A stretch of 58,701 nucleotides of DNA from an uncultured Candidatus Saccharibacteria bacterium (GTDB taxonomy: Bacteria > Patescibacteriota > Saccharimonadia > Saccharimonadales > Saccharimonadaceae), in contig CALHKG010000001.1 in the NCBI GenBank assembly GCA_938033875.1, forward strand, positions 1 to 58,701, written 5' to 3'. The notes beneath the pieces are model-generated. The model was not told where the DNA came from. It saw nothing but the letters and a program-made list of their open reading frames with translations, and searched no databases. Both the position numbers and the translations under genes were made by a program. Position 1 is the stretch's first letter. Each line of letters begins with the position of its first letter. This document shows positions 1 through 8,931 of the stretch, in pieces.

Positions 1-3000
1 CAGCATTTCCTGCAAGGTTGCAGCAGCACCGTAAGCTTCCAGTGCCCAAACCTCCATCTCACCGAAGCGCTGACCACCGTTTTGTGCTTTACCACCAAGC
101 GGCTGCTGAGTAACCATCGTGTATGGACCAGTTGAACGGGCGTGAATCTTGTCAGAAACCATGTGGTGCAACTTAATCATGTGCATCACACCAACTGTTG
201 TTCGCTCCTCAAATGGTTCACCGGTGCGACCGTCAAACAATTGACTCTTACCGTCACGCGCCAAACCAGCTTTTTCTAGCTCATCAGAAATCTTCTCACT
301 CGGAACACCGTTAAATGACGGAGTTGCTACACGGTAGCCCAATGCTCGTGCCGCCATACCAAGGTGAGTTTCAAAAATCTGACCAAGGTTCATGCGGCTT
401 GGCACACCAAGTGGGTTCAAAACCACGTCAACTGGCGTACCATCCTCTAGGAATGGCATATCTTCAACAGGAAGAACTTTCGCCACAACACCCTTGTTAC
501 CGAAGCGTCCAGCCATCTTATCACCAACGCCAATCTTTCGCAATTGCGCAACGAAGATCTGAATTTGCATCAAAACGCCAGCCTTCAATTCGTGACCATT
601 TTCACGACTAAAGATCTTAACGCCAACGACTTTACCGCCGCCCGCGTTGTTCATTCGCTGTGATGTATCGCGAACATCCTTAGCCTTTTCACCGAAGATT
701 GCGCGAAGCAAACGCTCCTCAGAACTCAATTCCTGCTCGCCCTTTGGTGTAATCTTACCAACCAAGACATCGCCAGCCTTAACCTCTGAGCCAATTTGAA
801 CAATTCCGTTCTCGTCCAAATGACGCAAACTTTCCTCAGAAACATTTGGAATATCACGTGTCACAATCTCTGGACCAAGCTTCGTTTCGCGAACCTCAAC
901 GGTGTAATCTTTAATGTTAATGCTTGTCAATCGATCATCTTCAACCAAACGACGACTCATAATAATCGCGTCTTCCATGTTGTAGCCACCCCATGGCATG
1001 AAGGCAACCAGAAGGTTTTTACCTAGGGCAATTTCACCGCCGGCAATTGAGGCGCCTTCAATCAGAATGTCGCCCTTCTTCACCTTGTCGCCACGCTCAA
1101 CGCGGACTTTTTGGTTGTAGCAACGATCGTCATTGTTCTTCACGAAATGTTTCAATGTGTAAATCTTTACACCATCAGCATATTTAACGTGAACTTCGTC
1201 AGCATCAGCACGAACAACTTCGCCGTCGCCACTAGCCTGAATCAAGTGACCACTATTCTCAGCCACAGCCTTCTCAATTCCAGTACCGACAGTTGCGGAT
1301 TCTGGACACAATAGAGGAACCGCCTGGCGTTGCATGTTTGAACCAGTCAAAGCACGGTCAACGCGAGTCTTTTCAATAAACGGAACCAACGCCGCAGTCG
1401 AACCTAAGATCTGACGGTGAGCTGCGTCCATGAATGTAACTTGGCTGGCATCAACTTGTGATGGCTGCATGTTACTACGGGCGTTAACGCGCTCGTCGCG
1501 GAAAGTTCCGTCTTCATTAAGCGCCTCACCCGCGTCAGCGATAACCTCGCCAATTTCCTGTGAAGCATCCAAATAAACAAGTTCGTCAGTGACTTTTCCG
1601 TCTTTTACGCGAAGATATGGAGTTTCAATAAATCCATATTCGTTAACACGTGCGTAAGCCGCCAAGTTCAGCACCAAACCAATGTTCGCACCTTCCGGTG
1701 TTTCCACTGAACAAATACGACCATAGTGAGTTGGGTGGGCGTCGCGAACCTCAAATCCAGCGCGCTCACGAGTCAAACCGCCAGGACCAGTCGAGCTCAA
1801 GCGTCGCTTGTGGCTCAATTCTGACAATGGGTTAACCTCGTCAAGCAACTGCGACAACTGGCTTGAAGTAAAGAATTCACGAACAGCTGCAACAATTGGA
1901 CGAGCGTTGATCAATTGACTTGGGCTAACACTTTCCAAATCAGCCACGCTCATACGATCCATCGCATTGCGTTGCATTCGAAGCATACCAACACGGAATT
2001 GTCGAGCAATCAATTCGCCAACCAAGCGAACTCGGCGGTTGCTCAATGCGTCAATGTCGTCAGCTGGCTCTTGCGTATTGTTCAAGCGAATAACTTCACG
2101 CAAAATCGCCACCAAATCGCTCATCTGCAATGTACGATTTTCTGCTGTATTTGCAACATCCAGACCCAAGCGTTGGTTCAATTTATAACGACCAACCCGC
2201 GAATAATCAAACCGCTTGAAGTCAAAGAACATTCGCTCAATCATCTGACGAGCATTATCAACTGTCGCCAAATCACCTGGGCGCAATCGACGATAAACCT
2301 CAATCAACGCCTCATTTGCACCACGAGAAGTATCCTTGTCCAAAGTCTCGTCAATGTATTTTACGTCGCCAGTATCAATATCAGCGAACAATTCCTTAAT
2401 TTCGCTAGTCTTTGGATAGCCCAAAGCGCGCAACAAAGTCGTTGCTGGCATCTTGCGGCGGCGGTCAATTTTTACGTAAATTGCGCCGTTAGAAGCCGTC
2501 TCAAATTCCATCCAAGCTCCACGTCCTGGAATGATTTTTGCACCGTAGTAATTACGTCCCGCTATTGTTTCAGCAGTAAAGAAAACACCAGCAGAGCGAA
2601 TCAACTGGCTAACAACCACACGCTCCGTACCGTTGATAACGAACGTACCGCGATCGGTCATCCATGGATATTCACCGAGGTAAATTTCCTGCTCTTCAAC
2701 TACACCGGTTGTCTTGTTTGTCAATTCAACTGTTGCGTGCAATGGAGCTTCAAATGTCAAGTTGTTTTCTTTGGCAAATTGGTCAGTGTTTTTTGGCTCG
2801 CCAAAATAATATTTGCCGAACTTTAATGACAACTTCTGACCAGTGTAGTCGTCAATTGGGTTAATTTCTGAAAATATCTCACTCAAACCTTCTTCGACGA
2901 ACCAGCGCCAAGAATCTTTTTGGTGAGCGATTAAGTTTGGTAGCGGCAGGGCATTATCACCAGAGGTGAAATAGACGCGCTCGCTACTTGTGGTTGGTTT

Positions 3001-3009
3001 TTTTGCCAC
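1..3009 (-). CDS. rpoB: DNA-directed RNA polymerase subunit beta (3' end outside window)
   Basis: Beta subunit of RNA polymerase. 1003 codons are visible, and the window edge cuts the gene in the conserved C-terminal segment (GAAATLQEML), so about 60 or more residues are missing. The start is GTG at 3009, with GAGGAG 11 bases upstream; an in-frame GTG at 3021 overlaps that Shine-Dalgarno and is less likely. The rifampicin-pocket region lies near residues 379-416 (1760-1875) and reads SSQLSQLLDEVNPLSELSHK, then RRLSSTGPGGLTRERAGFEV, followed by the HPTHYGRIC and ETPEGANIGL motifs. Several pocket residues differ from E. coli (see findings). It lies downstream of dcd-HIT-tmk on the same strand but has its own promoter. 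rpoC is presumably next, outside the window. Confidence 0.97.
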   Translation of the reverse strand, partial: MAKKPTTSSERVYFTSGDNALPLPNLIAHQKDSWRWFVEEGLSEIFSEINPIDDYTGQKLSLKFGKYYFGEPKNTDQFAKENNLTFEAPLHATVELTNKTTGVVEEQEIYLGEYPWMTDRGTFVINGTERVVVSQLIRSAGVFFTAETIAGRNYYGAKIIPGRGAWMEFETASNGAIYVKIDRRRKMPATTLLRALGYPKTSEIKELFADIDTGDVKYIDETLDKDTSRGANEALIEVYRRLRPGDLATVDNARQMIERMFFDFKRFDYSRVGRYKLNQRLGLDVANTAENRTLQMSDLVAILREVIRLNNTQEPADDIDALSNRRVRLVGELIARQFRVGMLRMQRNAMDRMSVADLESVSPSQLINARPIVAAVREFFTSSQLSQLLDEVNPLSELSHKRRLSSTGPGGLTRERAGFEVRDAHPTHYGRICSVETPEGANIGLVLNLAAYARVNEYGFIETPYLRVKDGKVTDELVYLDASQEIGEVIADAGEALNEDGTFRDERVNARSNMQPSQVDASQVTFMDAAHRQILGSTAALVPFIEKTRVDRALTGSNMQRQAVPLLCPESATVGTGIEKAVAENSGHLIQASGDGEVVRADADEVHVKYADGVKIYTLKHFVKNNDDRCYNQKVRVERGDKVKKGDILIEGASIAGGEIALGKNLLVAFMPWGGYNMEDAIIMSRRLVEDDRLTSINIKDYTVEVRETKLGPEIVTRDIPNVSEESLRHLDENGIVQIGSEVKAGDVLVGKITPKGEQELSSEERLLRAIFGEKAKDVRDTSQRMNNAGGGKVVGVKIFSRENGHELKAGVLMQIQIFVAQLRKIGVGDKMAGRFGNKGVVAKVLPVEDMPFLEDGTPVDVVLNPLGVPSRMNLGQIFETHLGMAARALGYRVATPSFNGVPSEKISDELEKAGLARDGKSQLFDGRTGEPFEERTTVGVMHMIKLHHMVSDKIHARSTGPYTMVTQQPLGGKAQNGGQRFGEMEVWALEAYGAAATLQEML

Positions 3010-3170
3010 AGGCGTAAACACTCCTCGCTTTAATTAGTGGTTAATAGACGGCCGTGAAGATCTCTAATTCATAGCCCAAAATCACGATTTGCCTACTCGC
3101 AATTTTCACCCGCCATGAATACACTACTTCTATAACTACTCATTATGACGAAAAACGTCAATAAAATCAA
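3010..3170 (-). promoter_or_regulatory. rpoB promoter and ~125-nt leader
   Basis: On the minus strand, TTGATT (3170-3165), a 17-base spacer and CATAAT (3147-3142) form a sigma70-like promoter between the tmk stop and rpoB. This leaves an untranslated leader of roughly 125 bases that ends in GAGGAG. It is one of the longer leaders here. I see no terminator in it. Confidence 0.55.
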
Positions 3171-3179
3171 GGGGTTTTA

Positions 3180-3824
3180 CTAGTGTTTTTCAATATTATC
3201 AATCAACATATCGTGAACTTCGTCAATCGTCCCGTCCGCCGAAACTACCGGAATTCCGTACGCCTCAGCAATCTCCAAATATCCATCGTCGACTTTTTTC
3301 TGAAAATCTTGCCCACGCGACTCAAAAGTGTCAGGATTTTTCAGCTCGCCGCGCATAGAAATTCGCTCTTCCCGCTTATCACGACTCAAACTCAAAATAA
3401 CCATAACATCTGGCCTCAAGTATTTTTCATCGGTGAATAATTCCGTCAATCGCAGAATCTCCGACTCGTCATAACCTTCGCCTCGCCCCTGATAAACCAG
3501 CGTTGAAATATAATTCCTTGCGCTCAAAACAATTTCCCCACGTTCCAACGCAGGCTGAATTTTTTCCCGCCACAATTCACGCCGAGCCGCAGAAAATAGC
3601 GCCACATTCACCGCCGCAGAACGCGCCAGATCACCATTTTTAATCACTTTTCGAAGTTCATTTGCTATCGGAGTTGATTTTTCCGGATCGTCACTTCCTG
3701 GCTCTTCAATCACACAAACCGTTCGCCCGATTGACTGAAAATATTCCGCCAATTTAGCGACCTGCGTCGACTTTCCTGTCCCGTCATTACCCTCGATAAC
3801 TATATATTTTCCAGCGTCGCCCAT
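3180..3824 (-). CDS. tmk: thymidylate kinase
   Basis: Phosphorylates dTMP to dTDP with ATP, the step after thymidylate synthase. The N-terminal P-loop reads GNDGTGKST, close to the family GxDGxGKsT, and the ARNYIST segment resembles the DR(Y/F) nucleotide-binding motif. The frame stays open 15 to 16 codons upstream, but ATG at 3824 sits five bases after GAGG and next to the HIT stop codon (TGATGATG), so I take that start, giving 214 residues, normal for Tmk. It is the third gene of a dcd-HIT-tmk operon whose neighbours overlap by one base, suggesting translational coupling. Confidence 0.9.
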   Translation of the reverse strand: MGDAGKYIVIEGNDGTGKSTQVAKLAEYFQSIGRTVCVIEEPGSDDPEKSTPIANELRKVIKNGDLARSAAVNVALFSAARRELWREKIQPALERGEIVLSARNYISTLVYQGRGEGYDESEILRLTELFTDEKYLRPDVMVILSLSRDKREERISMRGELKNPDTFESRGQDFQKKVDDGYLEIAEAYGIPVVSADGTIDEVHDMLIDNIEKH

Positions 3825-3826
3825 CA

Positions 3827-4270
3827 TCACCTCGTAATCACAATGTGCGGCTTCCGTAGAAATACCAGCCATTTTTTCGTTTTTCCATCAATTTTTATCA
3901 AGTGAGTATGCTGATGTATCATCGACTTGGTTTTGCTGCCTTGGGCTCGAGCGTAAATTGAATAGCCACTAGATTCAAACCTAGCAACCTGATTCATGTA
4001 GTCAATTTTTTCCTCACCGCTCAAATTCGCCAGCGAATCGACGTGCCGTTTCGGTATCACCATCAAATGGTCGTCCACGCCGCAGCCATCCCAAAAATCA
4101 TATCCAAATCGATTTTTAATGATTAGGCAATGCTGCGTTTCTTCTACGACTTGACTAGTATGCTGTTTTACCAATTGACAGAAGTCGCAACTTTCAGATC
4201 TATTACTTTTCTTATGATTCTTATATTCTTTTTCTTTTGTCCGCCAACGGAAAATTGAACCAGTCATCAT
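3827..4270 (-). CDS. HIT-family nucleotide-binding protein
   Basis: Histidine-triad superfamily hydrolase or transferase of 147 residues. It has a CxxC pair near residue 29 (CDFCQLV), as in many HIT proteins that bind zinc, the segment VDDHLMVIPKRHV, and the triad motif HQHTHL near residue 120. HIT proteins act on nucleoside phosphoramidates or dinucleoside polyphosphates; the substrate cannot be read from sequence. The start ATG overlaps the dcd stop (TAATG) and its own stop overlaps the tmk start. The first 30 residues are basic and poorly conserved in appearance. Confidence 0.85.
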   Translation of the reverse strand: MMTGSIFRWRTKEKEYKNHKKSNRSESCDFCQLVKQHTSQVVEETQHCLIIKNRFGYDFWDGCGVDDHLMVIPKRHVDSLANLSGEEKIDYMNQVARFESSGYSIYARAQGSKTKSMIHQHTHLIKIDGKTKKWLVFLRKPHIVITR

Positions 4271-4989
4271 TATAAAACCCCCTCGCTTAGACCCGAAATT
4301 TCCATCGGTTTATGTCGACGATCCTTAAACGCCCGCGGCAACATCATTTCTGGACGCCAAGTTTTTATCAATTCATCCAAATCGTCAGTGTGCTGATATT
4401 TGCCGCTCATTCCGCCGCGTCCACTAGCATATCCGCCGTCAACCTGACCAGTGTGATGAAAAATCAATTGCCCAATTCTCTCACCGACAGGCAAAACTAC
4501 GCTCTCGTGCTTATTCAAATTGTAAATCTCAAGCGTAATCCGATTGATATATCCCGGATCAACCCAGCCAGCATCAAAACACACCGCCACGCCGTTTCGC
4601 CCCCAAGAGCTACGACTTTTCACCTCAGCCGCGCCGCCATGTGTTCGAATCCCAACAAATTCGTGCGTATGCGCCAAAATTCGCTCACCAGGCTTCAGAA
4701 CAATAATCGGATGATCTGGCGGAATATTCTTAAATTCCCGAAAACCGTGTCGCTCACACCATTCGGCATGCGGCATAGCCTTAAGCGGACCCTTGAAGTA
4801 TCGATTGACATCAGACTCGTCAAACGGATTATAAACTCGCGAAATATCGTCATATTCCTGCTTATAAAAATTAAAGCCTAGCGTAAAATCTAAGCTGGCT
4901 TCCGATACGTTTTTTGGGTTGAACGGCGTACAGACAATTGTCCCGTCTTCAATCGCCGCCAAAATATCTTTATTTGAGTACACGCTCAC
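4270..4989 (-). CDS. dcd: dCTP deaminase (dCTP deaminase/dUTPase superfamily)
   Basis: Deaminates dCTP to dUTP for dTTP synthesis. Hallmarks are SRSSWGRNG (about residues 125-133, the phosphate-binding motif), AGWVDPGY, RITLEIYN with the presumed catalytic Glu near 154, and ERIGQLIF. The AGWxDPG stretch resembles bifunctional DCD-DUT enzymes that yield dUMP directly, but this cannot be decided by eye; no dUTPase is in the window. The frame extends to a TTG at 5022, but GGGAGG six bases before GTG 4989 makes 4989 the better start (239 residues). Promoter TTGATG (5056-5051)-17-CATAAT (5033-5028) lies upstream, divergent from folA. Operon head for HIT and tmk. Confidence 0.9.
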   Translation of the reverse strand: MSVYSNKDILAAIEDGTIVCTPFNPKNVSEASLDFTLGFNFYKQEYDDISRVYNPFDESDVNRYFKGPLKAMPHAEWCERHGFREFKNIPPDHPIIVLKPGERILAHTHEFVGIRTHGGAAEVKSRSSWGRNGVAVCFDAGWVDPGYINRITLEIYNLNKHESVVLPVGERIGQLIFHHTGQVDGGYASGRGGMSGKYQHTDDLDELIKTWRPEMMLPRAFKDRRHKPMEISGLSEGVL

Positions 4990-5093
4990 TAAACACCTCC
5001 CATTGCGTGATTTTTCTACCAAATCTTATTATGGCAAGTTTATGCTTTTCCATCAAGCTTTCCGTAAATTTTACAGCATGCTAAACTGAAATT

Positions 5094-5588
5094 ATGGAAA
5101 AAGCCATTATTGTAGCTTACGATAAAAATCGCGCCATCGGTCAAAATGGCGATATGCCGTGGGGGCGAAGTTTACCGGCCGATTTGGCGAATTTTAAGCG
5201 TTTGACGAGAAACAGCAATGTCATTATGGGCAGAAAAACGTTTGAGTCAATTGGTTCGCGACCACTTCCAGATAGAGAAAATATTGTCATTTCATCCAAG
5301 CCGACTGGCGTCAAAAAAGTCCTGACGGCTATGAATTTACGAAGCGCCCTGGCTTTATCGCGATATCCGACTTTTATTATTGGCGGCTCACGAGTTTATA
5401 AAGACGCGCTAGATATTCCAGAAATTGACACCATTTACGCCACGGAAATTGACGCCGAATTCCCCGATGCTGATACTTTTTTCCCAGAGATAGATATGGA
5501 CGCGTGGGAAGAAGTAGGTCGCGTACATCATTCGGCAGATAATGAAAATAGTTACAATTTTGATTTTGTGACGTATAAAAGAAAATAG
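5094..5588 (+). CDS. folA: dihydrofolate reductase
   Basis: NADPH-dependent reduction of dihydrofolate, regenerating the folate used by thymidylate synthase. At 164 residues it has the usual length. It shows the N-terminal IVAYDKNRAIGQNGDMPW strand and Met20-like loop, LPADLANFKRLT with the substrate-binding acidic residue, VIMGRKTFESIG, and the cofactor segment FIIGGSRVYKDAL. An extended -10 (TGC TAAACT, 5082-5087) ends six bases before the ATG and no Shine-Dalgarno is present, so the mRNA is probably leaderless. It is divergent from dcd and two genes from thyA. Confidence 0.95.
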   Translation: MEKAIIVAYDKNRAIGQNGDMPWGRSLPADLANFKRLTRNSNVIMGRKTFESIGSRPLPDRENIVISSKPTGVKKVLTAMNLRSALALSRYPTFIIGGSRVYKDALDIPEIDTIYATEIDAEFPDADTFFPEIDMDAWEEVGRVHHSADNENSYNFDFVTYKRK

Positions 5589-5634
5589 CCTTCTTAAGTT
5601 GACAGTATTTGATATTTGTGGTATGATAAAGCTC

Positions 5635-5934
5635 ATGAATGAGCAATATAATCTATGTATCACAGATCTCAAAACTCTCAAAGAGAGTGGCGATCTTAAA
5701 ATTGCAGATATGCCAGAATATAAGAATTCAGTGCACACTCTCCTCGCGATACTTGTCGATAGTCCTACCTATAATGAGGACGGAACGGTCAACAGCAAAG
5801 CACTCTTGCTAGAAAGAGGAACGTCCGAAGAAGATGGTAGCTTTACAGCAAAAGGAATGTATAGAGATATACAGCTTAATCCCGACACCAGACAATATAA
5901 GATTCTGCCGAAGAAAAATCTCCGTAAAAAATAA
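5635..5934 (+). CDS. hypothetical protein, 99 aa
   Basis: I do not recognise this family. The protein is soluble and mixed alpha/beta in appearance, with a charged basic C-terminus. The frame opens earlier at 5599, but that codon is part of a consensus promoter (TTGACA 5599-5604, 17 bases, TATGAT 5622-5627), so the real start is ATG 5635, eight bases after the -10. The transcript should begin at or within a base of the start codon. It sits between folA and the convergent thyA, with no cotranscribed partner. Confidence 0.65.
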   Translation: MNEQYNLCITDLKTLKESGDLKIADMPEYKNSVHTLLAILVDSPTYNEDGTVNSKALLLERGTSEEDGSFTAKGMYRDIQLNPDTRQYKILPKKNLRKK

Positions 5935-5984
5935 ACCTTAGCTGCTCAGGCTATAAGTGTAAATCACTGACCGCGAGAATCACG

Positions 5985-6923
5985 CTACACGGTGATCGGC
6001 GCTTTTATTGCTGGATGGCATTCATAGTCCTCCAGGCGAATATCATCAATCGTGAAATCATCAATATTCTTGATGTCTGGATTCAACCACAGCTTTGGTA
6101 GCGGCAACGGACGGCGCGATAATTGCTCGTCAACTTGCGCGCGGTGATTATTGTAAATATGTGCGCTATTTAAGGTGTGAATAAATTCACCGGGCTGTTT
6201 ATCTGTCACTTGAGCGATCATCGACAGTAGTAATGCATAACTGGCAATATTAAACGGCACCCCAAGGAACATATCCGCCGAGCGCTGAGTCAGTGCCAAA
6301 TCCAGTTTGTCCTTCTCGCCGTTCTTGCCAGGTCTTACGTTAAATTGAAACATCGTATGGCACGGAGGCAGCCCGCCAGCTTGGACAATATCATCAATTT
6401 CCGCCACATTCCACGCGCTCACAATATTCCGACGCGACTCTGGATTTGTCTTTATCGTGTCAATGGCGTTCTGAATCTGGTCAATAGTTCCACCCTCCCC
6501 GTCCGGCCATTTTCGCCATTGAACACCATAAACAGGACCCAAATTTCCCCATTCTTCAGCAAACGCGTGATCCGTCGCAATCTTATCAATAAATTCCTTC
6601 ATTCCAGCGCGCCATTCATCGCCGTTAATTTCCGGTATTTTCTGACCAGTTTTTTCTAGGTAATTTTTATATGGCCACTCATCCCAAATATGAACGCCGT
6701 TTTGCGCCAAATATTCAATATTGCCCGTACCCTTAAGAAACCATAAAAGCTCATGAGCGACGCTTTTGAAATATAGCTTCTTCGTGGTCATAGCCGAAAA
6801 ACCATCCGCCAAATTATATCGCGTCTGAATACCAAAAACTTCTGTCGTCCCCGTTCCCGTACGGTCGCCTTTTTGCACACCATTATCACGAATGTATTTC
6901 AATGCGTCTAAATATTGCCTCAT
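5985..6923 (-). CDS. thyA: thymidylate synthase
   Basis: Methylates dUMP to dTMP with methylene-tetrahydrofolate. It spans 312 residues and includes the N-terminal DRTGTGT arginine loop, the catalytic cysteine in GGLPPCHTMFQF, QRSADMFLGVPFNIASYALLL and the dUMP-binding HIYNNH segment. It begins MRQYLD after a strong AAGGAGGGG two bases from the ATG, a short spacing. A CATAAT -10 lies about 35 bases upstream. With FolA, Tmk and Dcd it completes a dTTP pathway within 4 kb. Confidence 0.97.
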   Translation of the reverse strand: MRQYLDALKYIRDNGVQKGDRTGTGTTEVFGIQTRYNLADGFSAMTTKKLYFKSVAHELLWFLKGTGNIEYLAQNGVHIWDEWPYKNYLEKTGQKIPEINGDEWRAGMKEFIDKIATDHAFAEEWGNLGPVYGVQWRKWPDGEGGTIDQIQNAIDTIKTNPESRRNIVSAWNVAEIDDIVQAGGLPPCHTMFQFNVRPGKNGEKDKLDLALTQRSADMFLGVPFNIASYALLLSMIAQVTDKQPGEFIHTLNSAHIYNNHRAQVDEQLSRRPLPLPKLWLNPDIKNIDDFTIDDIRLEDYECHPAIKAPITV

Positions 6924-7014
6924 AACCCCTCCTTGCCTAACTCAAATTATGACAATATCCATCAAAAACCACAAGCAGAATCACTAGTAGTTTTAACAAC
7001 AAACACGCAATTTT

Positions 7015-7608
7015 TTACGACAATTTAGTCAGGACTTTATCAATCAGTCCGTACTTTACAGCTTCATCCGGCGTCATCCAATAATCACGCTCCATATCAG
7101 ATTTAACCTTAGCTAATTTCTGACCGGTGTTTTTTGCCATAATCTTCGCTAGCATTTCCTTAACTTCCAAAGTTTCCTTCATGTCAATTTCCATGTCGGT
7201 CACTTTTCCGTGCGTTCCAGAAGACGGCTGATGAATCATCACCTTAGCGTGCGGCAAGCAAAACCTCTTGCCCTTAGCGCCAGAGCTGAGTAAAAACGCA
7301 CCCATACTCGCCTGCAAACCAATTCCATACGTCGCCACATCGGGCTTTATAAAATTCATCGTATCGTAAATTGCCATTCCGTCATAAACGCTGCCGCCTG
7401 GACTATTGATATATAGCGATATATCAGCCTGCGGGTCAACATACGCCAAATGCAACAATTGCGCCACTACGCTGTTCGCAGTATGTTCGTTAACATCTTC
7501 GCCAAGGAAAATAATTCTCTCATTCAACAATCTCGAATAGATATCAAAAGCACGCTCGCCGTCAGCCGACTTTTCAACGACAGTTGGAATGAGATATGAT
7601 TTTGGCAT
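7015..7608 (-). CDS. clpP: ATP-dependent Clp protease proteolytic subunit
   Basis: Serine protease subunit of the Clp degradation machine. At 197 residues it has the standard size. The catalytic serine lies in GLQASMGAFLLSSG, the histidine in AKVMIHQPSSG and the aspartate in ERDYWMTPDEA. It starts seven bases after the tig stop, so the pair is one transcription unit, a common arrangement. Its likely unfoldase partner, ClpC, is encoded at 36736-39192. Confidence 0.97.
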   Translation of the reverse strand: MPKSYLIPTVVEKSADGERAFDIYSRLLNERIIFLGEDVNEHTANSVVAQLLHLAYVDPQADISLYINSPGGSVYDGMAIYDTMNFIKPDVATYGIGLQASMGAFLLSSGAKGKRFCLPHAKVMIHQPSSGTHGKVTDMEIDMKETLEVKEMLAKIMAKNTGQKLAKVKSDMERDYWMTPDEAVKYGLIDKVLTKLS

Positions 7609-7615
7609 ATTTACC

Positions 7616-8905
7616 CTATTTCTTCGTGTTTAATTCAACCAATTTAGCAACGGTCTTATCTGTAATCATTCGGTTGGCAATGTCGCGGTGGACGTTTGGA
7701 TTATCAAATTGCTCTAATATTTTCTTATCTTTGCCGTATTGCTGCTTAAAGAAATTAATCTGTTCTTGGATCTCATCACGAGAAGCCTCAATCTTCAATT
7801 CCTTCGACAATTCCGCCAACACCAAGCCGGCCTTAACGCGCTTTTCAGCCGCTGGACGAGCCTCTTTCTTTACCCACTCCTCTTTATCTTTGAAGCCCTG
7901 AGTCTTCAAATAGCTGTCCAAACTCAGTCCGCTATACATCAAATTCTGAGTCAAATCACGCTCGATTGATCGCAATTGATCCTCAACCAAAAGTTCTGGC
8001 AGCGCGGCTTTACTTTTTTCCGTCAACTCACCAACCAGCGCGTCCTTAAATTTCTCATCAGCTTCACGCTCTTTTTGTGCGGTAAGTTCACGCTTAACGT
8101 CCGCTTTTACTTCTTTCATCTCTGTAAATGGACCGCATTTTGCAGCAAATTCATCGTTTAGTTCTGGCAATTTCAATTCATTAACCTTGTGAAGCTTCAC
8201 AGTAAATACAACGTCTTGACCCGCCAAATTCTCAGCGTGATAATCCTCTGGGAATTTCAGTTTCAAATCAAATTCTTCGCCAGCCTTATGACCAATCACA
8301 CCTTCTTCAAATCCAGGAATGAATTGACCTTCGCCAAGCTTCAAGCCATATTCCTTAGCCGAACCGCCGTCAAACGCCACGCCGTCTTTCTTTCCCGTAA
8401 AGTCAATCACAGCCTCGTCGCCGAGCTTAGCGGCACGCTTGACCTCTGATTTTTCAGAATAGTTTTTACGAATTCGCTCAATAACCTCGTCGACATCTTT
8501 ATCTTCGACTTTGGCTACTTCTTTTTTCGCTGTCAATTTTTTATAATCGCCCAATTTTACTGGCGGAATAACTTCAACTTCAGCCGTAAACTCCAACTCA
8601 GAACCAGGAACAAACTTCTTCACCTCAACGCTTGGTCGGTCCAAAGCTTGCAATTTTTCCTGCAAAAATGCCTCAGCTACAGCCTTCGACAAAGCATTCT
8701 CTAAAATCTGCTCCTGTAAAGCATTAGGGTCAACATGCTTAGCAGCTATACTTGCGGGAACTTTTCCTTTGCGGAAACCTGGAACTTTGATGTCGCGCGC
8801 CAACTTTGTCAAGGAGACCTGCTCCGCGTCAGCTAATTCGCTAGCACCCAAAGAAATCGTCAATTGAACTTTAGTATCTGATAGTTTTTTTACAGTAGTC
8901 TTCAT
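7616..8905 (-). CDS. tig: trigger factor chaperone/prolyl isomerase
   Basis: Ribosome-associated chaperone of 429 residues. The N-terminal ribosome-binding domain carries the GFRKGKVP signature (around residue 43). An FKBP-type isomerase domain follows (GDEAVIDFTGKKDG through GQDVVFTV, about 150-245), then a helical C-terminal domain. Promoter TTGAGA-17-TATAAT (8942-8914) lies in the end of hisS, and the ATG comes eight bases after the -10, so the leader is at most a few bases. It is cotranscribed with clpP. Confidence 0.96.
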   Translation of the reverse strand: MKTTVKKLSDTKVQLTISLGASELADAEQVSLTKLARDIKVPGFRKGKVPASIAAKHVDPNALQEQILENALSKAVAEAFLQEKLQALDRPSVEVKKFVPGSELEFTAEVEVIPPVKLGDYKKLTAKKEVAKVEDKDVDEVIERIRKNYSEKSEVKRAAKLGDEAVIDFTGKKDGVAFDGGSAKEYGLKLGEGQFIPGFEEGVIGHKAGEEFDLKLKFPEDYHAENLAGQDVVFTVKLHKVNELKLPELNDEFAAKCGPFTEMKEVKADVKRELTAQKEREADEKFKDALVGELTEKSKAALPELLVEDQLRSIERDLTQNLMYSGLSLDSYLKTQGFKDKEEWVKKEARPAAEKRVKAGLVLAELSKELKIEASRDEIQEQINFFKQQYGKDKKILEQFDNPNVHRDIANRMITDKTVAKLVELNTKK

Positions 8906-8931
8906 AAAGACTAATTATAACAGATATCAGA

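Noticed and set aside
1915..2826. 303-codon open frame on plus, antisense to rpoB
   Set aside because: It lies entirely inside conserved rpoB, with low-complexity Asn/Cys-rich translation and no start signal; a shadow frame.
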